Positions 18,473-26,491 of a stretch of 64,000 nt of DNA are shown piece by piece. A program made the translations under genes and the position numbers. The notes beneath the pieces are model-generated. The model was not told the DNA's origin, did not search any database, and saw only the letters and a list, made by a program, of their open reading frames with translations. Origin of the DNA: Paenibacillus albicereus (lineage in GTDB: Bacteria > Bacillota > Bacilli > Paenibacillales > Paenibacillaceae); contig NZ_CP051428.1 in the NCBI RefSeq assembly GCF_012676905.1, positions 1,450,001 through 1,514,000 on the forward strand, given 5' to 3'. Numbering within the stretch: the first letter of the stretch is position 1; every line of letters begins with the position of its first letter.

Positions 18473-20059
18473 ATGACGAAGCAACTGAACGAAGAGATTC
18501 AACACGAAGTCGACAAGAGGCGCACGTTCGCCATCATTTCCCACCCCGATGCCGGCAAGACGACGCTGACCGAAAAGCTGCTGCTGTTCGGCGGCGCGAT
18601 CCGTGAAGCCGGGTCCGTCAAGGCCCGCAAAGCGAGCAAGCATGCGACCTCCGACTGGATGGAGATCGAGAAGCAGCGCGGCATCTCGGTCACGTCCTCG
18701 GTGATGCAGTTCGACTACAACGGGCATCGCGTCAACATCCTGGATACGCCGGGCCACCAGGACTTCAGCGAGGACACGTACCGCACGCTGACGGCCGCGG
18801 ACAGCGCGGTCATGCTGATCGACGTCGCCAAGGGCGTCGAGGCGCAGACGATCAAGCTGTTCCAAGTCTGCCGCCGGCGCGGCATTCCGATCTTCACGTT
18901 CATCAACAAGCTCGACCGCGAAGGCCAGAGCCCGTTCGACCTGATGGAGGAGCTCGAGCGCGTGCTCGGCATCCGCAGCGTGCCGATGAACTGGCCGATC
19001 GGCATGGGCCGCGAGCTGTGCGGCGTCTATGACCGCATGAAAAACCAGGTCGAGCTGTTCCAAGGCAACGACCACTCGACGATCGAGGTGCGCAAGGTCG
19101 GCGACTTCCGCGATCCGGTCATCCGCGAGATGGCGGGCGACTATCTGGCCGACCAGCTGGAGCAGGATCTGGAGCTGCTCGATGTCGCGGGCGATCCGTT
19201 CGACTTCGAAAAGGTGCGGGCCGGCGAGCTGACGCCGGTATTCTTCGGCAGCGCGGTGAACAACTTCGGCGTGCAGACGTTCCTCGAGAACTTCCTGCAG
19301 CTCGCCCCCAAGCCGGCGTCGCGCAACAGCACGAGCGGACCGGTGGAGCCGACGAACGAGAAGTTCAGCGGATACGTGTTCAAGATCCAGGCCAACATGA
19401 ATCCGGCGCACCGCGACCGGATCGCCTTCCTGCGCATCGTCTCCGGCCGCTTCGAGCGCGGCATGAGCGTCAAGCATGTGCGCATGGGCAAGGACATCAA
19501 GCTCGCCCAGCCGCAGCAGTTCCTCGCCCAGGACCGAGACATCGTCGAGGCCGCCTATCCGGGCGACATCATCGGCCTGTTCGATCCCGGCATCTTCCGG
19601 ATCGGCGATTCGCTGGCGATGTCCAAGGATCTGGAGTTCGACGAGCTGCCGACGTTCTCGCCGGAAATTTTCGCCAAGGTATCCATCAAGAACGCGCTCA
19701 AGAAGAAGCAGTACGAGAAAGGCCTCGACCAGCTGACCGAAGAAGGCACGATCCAGGTGTTCACGACGGCAGGCGGCTTCGAGGACACGATTCTCGGCGT
19801 CGTCGGGCAGCTGCAGTTCGAGGTGTTCGAATACCGCATGAAAGGCGAATATGGCGTCGACGTCATCCTGCAGCGGATGACGTTCCAGTTCGCCCGCTGG
19901 ATCGTCGACGATAACATCGATCCGTCCAAGTACCGCATCAACTCGACGCTCGTGAAGGACAAGAAGGGCAACTATGTCGCTCTCTTCGAGAACGAGTACG
20001 CGATGCGCACGGCCATGGACAAAAATCCGACCTCGAAATTTCTCGAGACCGCTCCTTGA
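18473..20059 (+). CDS. prfC: peptide chain release factor 3
   Basis: A 528-residue translational GTPase that recycles RF1/RF2 from the ribosome after termination. The GTPase motifs are intact: G1 SHPDAGKTTLTEKLL, G2 RGISVTSS, G3 DTPGHQDF, G4 NKLDRE. It shares the overall EF-G-like domain layout with RF3 and has the typical RF3 length. CAAGGAGAAGTCC precedes the ATG. RF3 occurs patchily in Firmicutes (Bacillus subtilis lacks it), so its presence is informative. A strong terminator follows immediately. Confidence 0.96.
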   Translation: MTKQLNEEIQHEVDKRRTFAIISHPDAGKTTLTEKLLLFGGAIREAGSVKARKASKHATSDWMEIEKQRGISVTSSVMQFDYNGHRVNILDTPGHQDFSEDTYRTLTAADSAVMLIDVAKGVEAQTIKLFQVCRRRGIPIFTFINKLDREGQSPFDLMEELERVLGIRSVPMNWPIGMGRELCGVYDRMKNQVELFQGNDHSTIEVRKVGDFRDPVIREMAGDYLADQLEQDLELLDVAGDPFDFEKVRAGELTPVFFGSAVNNFGVQTFLENFLQLAPKPASRNSTSGPVEPTNEKFSGYVFKIQANMNPAHRDRIAFLRIVSGRFERGMSVKHVRMGKDIKLAQPQQFLAQDRDIVEAAYPGDIIGLFDPGIFRIGDSLAMSKDLEFDELPTFSPEIFAKVSIKNALKKKQYEKGLDQLTEEGTIQVFTTAGGFEDTILGVVGQLQFEVFEYRMKGEYGVDVILQRMTFQFARWIVDDNIDPSKYRINSTLVKDKKGNYVALFENEYAMRTAMDKNPTSKFLETAP

Positions 20060-20079
20060 TGGAGCGGTTTTTTTCTTTT
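20048..20079 (+). terminator. terminator of prfC
   Basis: Stem accgctcc / ggagcggt with a 4-base loop and a T7 run. Its 5' arm overlaps the last codons of prfC. Confidence 0.93.
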
Positions 20080-20100
20080 GCAGCGTGTCGCGATTTCGCA

Positions 20101-20130
20101 TTGACAGCTGAAAGCGCTTCGCGTTAGAAT
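20101..20130 (+). promoter_or_regulatory. strong promoter with LacI-type operator in the spacer
   Basis: A consensus -35 TTGACA (20101-20106) and -10 TAGAAT (20125-20130) are 18 bases apart. Inside the spacer lies TGAAAGCGCTTC with the 8-bp palindrome AAGCGCTT (20112-20119), the classic core of LacI/GalR and CcpA operators. A repressor bound here would block RNA polymerase. The downstream gene is itself a LacI-family regulator, so autoregulation is the simple reading; control by CcpA is the alternative. Confidence 0.75.
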
Positions 20131-20187
20131 GAACGCGCGTACATTTTGGGTCTATGAATCAGCAAGCAACGGAAAGATGGGTTGGCG

Positions 20188-21192
20188 ATGAGAAAGCAAG
20201 TAGCAGACAAGGCGGGCGTCTCCGAGGCGACGGTATCGAGGGTATTCAGCGGCTCGGAGGCGGTGAAGCCGAAAACCCGCGACCGGGTGCTGCAGGCGGC
20301 GAGCGAGCTGGGCTACGTGCCGAGCGAGCTGGCGCGGCAGTTCGCCAAGCGCCGCAGCGGCAACATCGGCGTCGTGCTGCCGTACCTGCCGAAGGTGCAG
20401 CTGTTCTCGACGTACTACTTCTCGGAAATTCTCGGCGGCATCAGTGAGGCGGCTCGGGAGCATGGGGCCGATCTGCTGCTGCTGCAGCGAAGTCCGGACG
20501 AGCGGCGGGAGTACGAGCTGCTGTTCCGGCAGCGCAAGGTCGGCGGCCTGATCGTGCTCGGCGCCCGCGACGGCGAGGAGGAGCGGGAGGCGCTGCTGGA
20601 GCTGGAGCGGAACGGACATCCCTATGCGCTCGTCAACCAGCGGATGGATGGGCTCGAGCGGCGGACGGTGGAAGCGGATCACCTTGAAGGGAGCCGGCTG
20701 GCGACGGCGCATCTGCTGGAGCAGGGCTGGAGCCGTCCGGCGTTCATCGGCGGGCCGCCGGACTACTCCAACAGCCGGGATCGGCTGCTCGGCTACCGCG
20801 ATGCGATGAGCGCTGTCGGCGCGGATCGGATCGAGCCGCTCGTCGGCAACTACAGCCGCAAGAGCGGGCTGGAGATGGCCGCCGCTGCGGCACGGCTCAT
20901 CCGCGGCGGAGAAGCGGACGCGCTGGCGGCGGCGAACGATCGCATGGCGATCGGCCTGCTGCAGGGGCTGCGGCAGCTCGGGCTGGAAGCCGGCCGGGAC
21001 TATGGCCTGGCCGGCTACGACGATTCCGACGGCGCGCGGCTGACGCAGCCGGCGCTGACGAGCGTTTCGGCGAGCTTTGACGAGATGGGGCGGCTGGCGG
21101 CGCAACTGGCCCTCGGCGAGCTGAAGCGGCCGCCCGGCAAGCTGCCCCCGCGCCTCGTCGAGCGGGAGTCGAGCAGGAGGCGGGGCGTCTAG
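20188..21192 (+). CDS. LacI family transcriptional regulator
   Basis: A 334-residue repressor. The N-terminal HTH (RKQVADKAGVSEATVSRVFSG) and hinge (RDRVLQAASELGYVPSELAR) are canonical, followed by a periplasmic-binding-protein-like effector domain (NIGVVLPYLPKVQLFSTYYF through TQPALTSVSASFDEMG). The ATG at 20188 is used; an in-frame TTG at 20182 would add two residues. It heads a run with two Gfo/Idh/MocA dehydrogenases and a ThuA-like gene, which suggests control of sugar or sugar-derivative catabolism with a carbohydrate inducer. Its promoter holds a matching operator. Confidence 0.9.
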   Translation: MRKQVADKAGVSEATVSRVFSGSEAVKPKTRDRVLQAASELGYVPSELARQFAKRRSGNIGVVLPYLPKVQLFSTYYFSEILGGISEAAREHGADLLLLQRSPDERREYELLFRQRKVGGLIVLGARDGEEEREALLELERNGHPYALVNQRMDGLERRTVEADHLEGSRLATAHLLEQGWSRPAFIGGPPDYSNSRDRLLGYRDAMSAVGADRIEPLVGNYSRKSGLEMAAAAARLIRGGEADALAAANDRMAIGLLQGLRQLGLEAGRDYGLAGYDDSDGARLTQPALTSVSASFDEMGRLAAQLALGELKRPPGKLPPRLVERESSRRRGV

Positions 21193-21266
21193 CAGGAACG
21201 AGGCGAGGCGGAGGCTGTCGCAAGCAGGGGGAGACGGACCAATTCAAGCGAAACGGGGAGAGGCAG

Positions 21267-22463
21267 ATGGCGCAAGCGGAAAAGAAGAACATGCTTCGGA
21301 TCGGCATGATCGGCTACAAGTTCATGGGCAAGGCGCACAGCAACGCCTATCGGGCGCTGCCGATGTTTTTCGGCGGCGCTCCGCTGCAGCCGGAGATGGC
21401 CGTGCTATGCGGGCGGGACGCCTCGGCGGCGGAGACGGCGCGCGCCCAGCTCGGCTGGCGCGAGCTGGAGACGGATTGGCGCAAGCTGGTCGAGCGCGAC
21501 GATCTCGATCTGATCGACATCAACGCGCCGAGCGACGCGCATCTGGAGATCGCGGTCGCGGCGGCGAAGGCGGGCAAGCATCTGTTCTGCGAGAAGCCGC
21601 TGGCGCTCACGCTGGCGGATGCCCGCACGATGCTGGAGGCGGCCGAGCAAGCCGGAGTCAAGCATATGACCGGCTTCAACTACCGCTTCTCGCCGGCGGT
21701 GAAGCTGGCGAAAAAGCTGGTCGATGAGGGCCGGCTCGGCCGCATCTATCATTTTCGCGCGTGGTTCCTGCAGGACTGGATCGTCGATCCGGACTTCCCG
21801 CTCGTCTGGCGGCTGCAGAAGGAGATCGCCGGCTCGGGCTCGCACGGCGATCTCGGCGCGCATCTGATCGACCTGGCCCGCCATCTGGTCGGCGAATTCG
21901 ACGAGGTGGTCGGCATGAGCGAGACGTTCGTCAAGGAGCGTCCGCTGCCGACGGAAATGTCCGGCCTGAGCGCGAGAGGCAGCGCGGCCGAGGACGCGCC
22001 GCGCGGCCCGGTCACGGTCGACGACGCGACGCTGTTCCTGGCCCGCTTCGCCGGCGGGGCGCTCGGCAGCTTCGAGGCGACGCGCTTCGCGCCGGGCCAT
22101 CGCAGCACGAACTCGTTCGAGATCAACGGCAGCAAGGGCAGCGTCCGCTTCGATTTCGAGCGGATGAACGAGCTGGAGGTGTACTTCGCCGACGATGCGG
22201 AGGACGTGCAGGGCTTCCGGCGGGTGCTGTGCACCGACGCGGCCCACGCCTATGCGGACGCCTGGTGGCCGGCCGGGCATACGATCGGGTTCGAGCATAC
22301 ATTCACGCATGAGATGCTGGAGCTGCTGACGGCGGTCGCGGAAGACCGCCAGCCGAGTCCGAGCTTCGTGGACGGCGTCAAGTGCCAGGAGGTGCTCGAG
22401 GCGGTGGAGCGCTCCGTCGAGGAGCGGCGCTGGGTGAAGCTGACGGAGCTGACGGAGGGCTGA
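21267..22463 (+). CDS. Gfo/Idh/MocA family oxidoreductase (first)
   Basis: A 398-residue NAD(P)-dependent dehydrogenase acting on sugars, inositols or their derivatives. The Rossmann start (RIGMIGYKFMGKAHSNAYR), the EKP block (GKHLFCEKPLALT) and the C-terminal alpha/beta domain (GSGSHGDLGAHLIDLAR, ending TFTHEMLELLTAVAED) are typical. It is somewhat longer than the usual 330-380, with an insertion around 235-255 (GLSARGSAAEDAPRGPVTVDD). GGGGAGAGG precedes the ATG. It belongs to the LacI-led cluster and is 22 bases upstream of the ThuA-like gene. Substrate not assignable from sequence. Confidence 0.88.
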   Translation: MAQAEKKNMLRIGMIGYKFMGKAHSNAYRALPMFFGGAPLQPEMAVLCGRDASAAETARAQLGWRELETDWRKLVERDDLDLIDINAPSDAHLEIAVAAAKAGKHLFCEKPLALTLADARTMLEAAEQAGVKHMTGFNYRFSPAVKLAKKLVDEGRLGRIYHFRAWFLQDWIVDPDFPLVWRLQKEIAGSGSHGDLGAHLIDLARHLVGEFDEVVGMSETFVKERPLPTEMSGLSARGSAAEDAPRGPVTVDDATLFLARFAGGALGSFEATRFAPGHRSTNSFEINGSKGSVRFDFERMNELEVYFADDAEDVQGFRRVLCTDAAHAYADAWWPAGHTIGFEHTFTHEMLELLTAVAEDRQPSPSFVDGVKCQEVLEAVERSVEERRWVKLTELTEG

Positions 22464-22485
22464 GCAAGCCGGGGGAGGAAGGGCA

Positions 22486-23241
22486 TTGTCCGCAGGAGGG
22501 AAGGCGGCGGATGTCGAGGAGCTGGATACGCTTGAAATGAGGGAGAGGGGCTGGCTACAGGTGAAACAGGCATTGATCGTGCAAGGCGGCTGGGACGGAC
22601 ATCAGCCGAAGGAGGTATCGGAGCTGCTCGCCGGCGTGCTGCGGGCGGAAGGCTTCGACGTGACGGAATCGGATACGCTCGACAGCTTCAAGGATGCGGA
22701 GCGGATGGCGTCGCTCGATCTGATCGTGCCGCTCTGGACGATGGGCACGATCGAGCAGGAGCAGCTGAGGCCGCTCCTCGACACGGTGCAGGCCGGCTGC
22801 GGGCTGGCCGGCTGCCATGGCGGGATGTCCGACGCGTTCCGCCAGGAGGTCGACTATCAGTACATGGTCGGCGGCCAGTGGGTCGCGCATCCGGGCAACG
22901 ACGGCGTGCGCTACGACGTCGAGATGGTCGAGGCGGACGATCCGCTGACGGCCGGAATCGGCACGATCGAGGTCGCTTCCGAGAAGTACTACATGCATGT
23001 CGATCCGGCGATTCGCGTCCATGCGATCACCCGGTTCGGCGAGACGGAGATGCCGGTCGTCTGGACGAAGGGCTGGGGCGAGGGACGCGTCTATCACTGC
23101 ACGCTCGGCCATCAGGCGGACATCGTCGAGATGCCGCAAGTGCTCGAGCTGATGAGGCGGGGCATGCTGTGGGCGGCGGAGGGCAGGCAGGCCGCCCGCG
23201 AAGCTGCGGCAGCAGCGGCGGAGCAGGAGGAGGCGCGATGA
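22486..23241 (+). CDS. ThuA-like domain protein
   Basis: A protein of 251 residues (TTG start at 22486 behind GGGAGGAAGGG) or 226 residues (GTG at 22561, which fits the family N-terminus KQALIVQGGWDGHQPKEV). ThuA domains have a class-I-glutamine-amidotransferase-like fold; ThuA and partner dehydrogenases take part in the 3-keto pathway of trehalose and related sugars in rhizobia. Motifs GGWDGH, VPLWTMGTI, AGCHGGMSDAF and WTKGWGEGRVYHCTLGH are readable. It sits between two Gfo/Idh/MocA enzymes and its stop overlaps the start of the second (ATGA), so the three are likely functional partners. Confidence 0.85.
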   Translation: MSAGGKAADVEELDTLEMRERGWLQVKQALIVQGGWDGHQPKEVSELLAGVLRAEGFDVTESDTLDSFKDAERMASLDLIVPLWTMGTIEQEQLRPLLDTVQAGCGLAGCHGGMSDAFRQEVDYQYMVGGQWVAHPGNDGVRYDVEMVEADDPLTAGIGTIEVASEKYYMHVDPAIRVHAITRFGETEMPVVWTKGWGEGRVYHCTLGHQADIVEMPQVLELMRRGMLWAAEGRQAAREAAAAAAEQEEAR

Positions 23242-24359
23242 GCGGGACGATGCGCAAGGCGAAGGTCGGCATCATCGGCTGCGGCAACATCAGCCGCATC
23301 TACTGCAAGAACCTGCAGGCTTTCGAGGAGACGGAGCTCGTGTTCTGCGCCGACCTCGATCCGGCCCGGGCGGCAGAGCGCGCGGCGGAGTTCGGCGTGC
23401 CGAAGTCCGGCACGGCGGAGGAGCTGCTCGCCGACCCGGAAGTGGAGATCGTCGTCAACCTGACGATCCCCGCGTCGCATGCGAAGGTGAGCCTGATGGC
23501 GCTGGAGGCGGGCAAGCATGTGTACGCGGAGAAGCCGATCACGGTGACGCGCGAGGAAGCGCTCGCGCTGCAGGAGGCGTCCCGCCGTAGCGGCAAGCGC
23601 ATTGCCGGCGCGCCGGAGACGTTCCTGGGCGGCGCGATCCAGACATGCCGCCGGCTGATCGACGAAGGCGCGATCGGCCGGCCGGTCGCCGCCTCCGCGT
23701 TCATGCTGAGCGGAGGCCATGAGGGCTGGCATCCCGATCCGGAGTTTTATTACAAGCCGGGCGGGGGCCCGATGTTCGACATGGGGCCGTACTACCTGAC
23801 CGCGCTCGTGACGCTGCTCGGGCCGATCGCGTCCGTGACCGGCTCGGCCGTGACGACTCACGCGGAGCGGCGGATCGGCAGCGAGCCGAAGAAGGGCACG
23901 GTCATCCACGTCGAGGTGCCGACTCACCTGGCCGGCGTGCTCGATTTTGAAAGCGGGCCGGTCGCGACGCTCGTCACCAGCTTTGACACGCCGGGCGGCA
24001 CGACCGTGCCGCCGATCGAGATCTACGGCACCGAAGGCACGCTGCTCGTGCCGGACCCGAACAACTTCGGCGGAGACGTCAAGCTGCGCCGAATCGGGCA
24101 GTCCGGCTTCGAGAGCATCCCGCTGACGCATGGCTATACGGACAACAACCGGGGCGTCGGCGTGGCCGACATGGCTCGGGCCATCCGCGAAAATCGCCCG
24201 CATCGGGCGAGCGGGGACATGGCCGCGCATGTGCTGGAGGCGATGCACGGCATCCACGACGCCGCTGCGTCCGGCATGCGCTACCGGATGCGCAGCCGCT
24301 GCGAGCGGCCGGAGCCGATGCCGGCGCTGCAGCCGGAGGACGGCGCGGCGGCGAATTGA
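23238..24359 (+). CDS. Gfo/Idh/MocA family oxidoreductase (second)
   Basis: A 373-residue NAD(P)-dependent oxidoreductase with Rossmann motif VGIIGCGNISRIY, the EKP block (GKHVYAEKPITVT) and a C-terminal domain including GGGPMFDMGPYYLTALVTLLG. It differs strongly from the first copy, so the two probably act on different intermediates of the same pathway. Its ATG overlaps the stop of the ThuA-like gene, which indicates translational coupling. A terminator follows 25 bases after the stop, closing the LacI-led operon. Confidence 0.88.
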   Translation: MSGTMRKAKVGIIGCGNISRIYCKNLQAFEETELVFCADLDPARAAERAAEFGVPKSGTAEELLADPEVEIVVNLTIPASHAKVSLMALEAGKHVYAEKPITVTREEALALQEASRRSGKRIAGAPETFLGGAIQTCRRLIDEGAIGRPVAASAFMLSGGHEGWHPDPEFYYKPGGGPMFDMGPYYLTALVTLLGPIASVTGSAVTTHAERRIGSEPKKGTVIHVEVPTHLAGVLDFESGPVATLVTSFDTPGGTTVPPIEIYGTEGTLLVPDPNNFGGDVKLRRIGQSGFESIPLTHGYTDNNRGVGVADMARAIRENRPHRASGDMAAHVLEAMHGIHDAAASGMRYRMRSRCERPEPMPALQPEDGAAAN

Positions 24360-24380
24360 AGGGACGGCAAGGCTGCCGTA

Positions 24381-24416
24381 AAGGCCGGATGAGGCGACCG
24401 CCTCATCCGGCTTTTC
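24381..24416 (+). terminator. terminator of the LacI/Gfo-Idh operon
   Basis: A perfect stem gccggatgaggcg / cgcctcatccggc followed by tttt. It may also serve the convergent pucR-type gene. Confidence 0.88.
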
Positions 24417-24571
24417 GCATGCCCGGCTTTTCACGTCCTGGCGAGGAAGCGGTCTTGGGGGCATGGCGGATTCCGCCGGCCAGAATTCCGCCGAGCCCGA
24501 TCGGCGCCCGCCTCTCGGCAAGAGCTCGCATGCCTAGAGCAGTCTGCAGCAAGGTGGATCAGAGGCTTCGC

Positions 24572-26266
24572 TCAATCCGAACCGTCCAGCTCCTCGAGCT
24601 GGAACGCGGTGCGGAAGCGCAGGCTGTCCGCAGGAGCGCGCAAGGAGCGTCCGCAGAGCTGCTCGATCTTGGCCATGCGGTACAAGACCGTATTGCGATG
24701 GACATACAGCGCCTTGGCGGTATCGGCGATGCGCCCCTGGTGCTCATAGTAGGCGCGCAGCGTCCGCCGCAGCTCCTCGCTCTCCTCGGCCGTGTCCAGC
24801 GCCCCGAACGTCTCCGCGACGAAGCGGCGCCGCTCCGGCAGCGGGAGCATCCGCAGCAGCTCGGGCAACTCCTGCACGTGGCTGAACTGAAGGAAGCGGC
24901 GCTTGCCGACGAGCAGGCCGGATTTCCAGGCATTCCCGGCTTCCTGAAACGAACGGGAGAGCGACGACAGGCGATCGGATGGATTGCCGATGCCGCAGCT
25001 GAGGCCGATCCCGAGCGCCTCGCCGGCTTGCAGGACGACCCGCTGCAGCGGCATGCCGAGCAGCCGCTCGAGCCCGCTCGGGCCGCCCTGCAGGCAGGGC
25101 TCGATCATGGCGAGCCCGTCCTGCTTGGCGAACAGCAGTCCGCCGAGCCCGGCCGACCGGGCCGCTTTCTTGACCGCTTCGTACAGCTCGTCCCGCTCGC
25201 GCCGATCCATGCGCTGCGGACTCGACCCGCCGCCGGCCTCCTGGCCGGCGGGCGGGTCTTTTTTGATGACGGCGCACACGTAGGGCCGATCCGGCTCCAG
25301 GCCGTAGCGGCGCCCCCGGCGCGCAATCTCCGATTCCTGCGCGATCAGGCCGTCGACGACGTCGGACAGGAAATCATGCTTGAAGCGCCGCGAGCGCTCG
25401 CGTACGGCCAGCGTCTTGAGCAGCTCGAAGCTGGCGACGTTGGCCGCCTGCTCCAGCGTCTGGTACGCCATTTCGTCGGGGGCTCCGGATTCGCAGGCGG
25501 CCAGAAGCCCGCCCTGGAGCTGCGTGGTGTGGATCGGCGCGGCAAGCACGCCGGACCAGCGGCAGCTCGGAACGTCGTCGAGCGGCAAATAGACCGGGCG
25601 CAGCGAGGAGCGGCCGAAGCTCTCGCGCAGGCGCCGGAAAATGGCGCCCGTCAGCGGATGCTCGATGCCGGGCGGATCCGTCTCGGACGCGAGGCGGGAG
25701 GAAAACGCCTCCTCCGGCACGATGCCGGAGGAGGCGACCGGCTCGCCCTCCGCGCCGAGCAGAAGCACGGGCAGGCCGATCAGGCGACCGACGGCCTCGA
25801 TGAGATCCTGAAGGCTGCGGCCTTCCATGACGAGCTCGGTCAGCTGACGGTGCGCGAGCAGCGCATACCGCATCTCCTCCGTGCGGACCTGGAGGATGCG
25901 GGCCATGAGCTGCTGCACCGCATCGGCCAGCGAGCAGTCCAGGCCGAGCTCCAGCAGCGGCAGCCGGTGCCGGTCCGCCGCTTCGATCAGCTCCGGCGGA
26001 ATCCGGTCGAAATAGCGCTTGGTCTTGATGCCGAGCCCCGCGCAGCCGAGGCGGCCCATCTCCTCGACGAGACGGACGAGCACCTCCGGCTGATCCTTGA
26101 CGGCGTAGGCGGTCGTCAGCAGCAGCTCGCTCGGCTTCAGGAAGTCGAAGATATCCGGCGAGTCCATCATGTTCACGCTCGACACCAGCCGGTCCAAGCC
26201 TTCCTTGCCGGCGACGAGCCGGGAGCTGCCGAGCATCGGCGCATGAATCAAGTCCCCGATCCGCAT
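24572..26266 (-). CDS. PucR family transcriptional regulator
   Basis: A 564-residue regulator. An N-terminal PucR ligand-binding domain (GSSRLVAGKEGLDRLVSSVN through PSELLLTTAYAVKD) is followed by a central GGDEF-like/GAF-like region and a C-terminal PucR-type HTH (AYYEHQGRIADTAKALYVHR, then NTVLYRMAKIE). PucR regulators control purine and allantoin catabolism in Bacillus and related routes elsewhere. The start is ATG 26266, supported by AAAGGAGA 9 bases upstream. It is divergent from an amidohydrolase-ABC transporter-Rieske operon and is the probable activator of that operon, with the purine-derived ligand as the signal. Confidence 0.9.
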   Translation of the reverse strand: MRIGDLIHAPMLGSSRLVAGKEGLDRLVSSVNMMDSPDIFDFLKPSELLLTTAYAVKDQPEVLVRLVEEMGRLGCAGLGIKTKRYFDRIPPELIEAADRHRLPLLELGLDCSLADAVQQLMARILQVRTEEMRYALLAHRQLTELVMEGRSLQDLIEAVGRLIGLPVLLLGAEGEPVASSGIVPEEAFSSRLASETDPPGIEHPLTGAIFRRLRESFGRSSLRPVYLPLDDVPSCRWSGVLAAPIHTTQLQGGLLAACESGAPDEMAYQTLEQAANVASFELLKTLAVRERSRRFKHDFLSDVVDGLIAQESEIARRGRRYGLEPDRPYVCAVIKKDPPAGQEAGGGSSPQRMDRRERDELYEAVKKAARSAGLGGLLFAKQDGLAMIEPCLQGGPSGLERLLGMPLQRVVLQAGEALGIGLSCGIGNPSDRLSSLSRSFQEAGNAWKSGLLVGKRRFLQFSHVQELPELLRMLPLPERRRFVAETFGALDTAEESEELRRTLRAYYEHQGRIADTAKALYVHRNTVLYRMAKIEQLCGRSLRAPADSLRFRTAFQLEELDGSD

Positions 26267-26491
26267 AGGCGGGTTTCTCCTTTCCTGAGCCAATTTAGAA
26301 CGGCTCGCTTGGATGATGACCGTTTATTATGTAAGAAAATCTGACTTAACTAGAAAGGCGTTTGGTGGAAATGAACAAAACAGGCGATGATTTTGATTCA
26401 GTATAACCAATGACAACCAAGACGGCAATCCAGTACGCTTAGCTCAAGTCATATCGAGTCAGGAAAGTTGACATAAAACGAGGTGGGGCAT

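Noticed and set aside
16180-20101. Long minus-strand frames opposite zwf and prfC (489 and 606 codons)
   Set aside because: They mirror zwf and prfC, which have complete family motifs.
24356-26344. A 662-codon plus-strand frame
   Set aside because: Shadow of the PucR-type gene on the minus strand, which has HTH and ligand-binding motifs and a good start.
26267-26491. Possible purine riboswitch or promoter upstream of the amidohydrolase
   Set aside because: No conserved purine-aptamer core or clear promoter hexamers with acceptable spacing were found by eye; the TTGACA at 26468 lies too close to the start codon to act as -35 for this gene.
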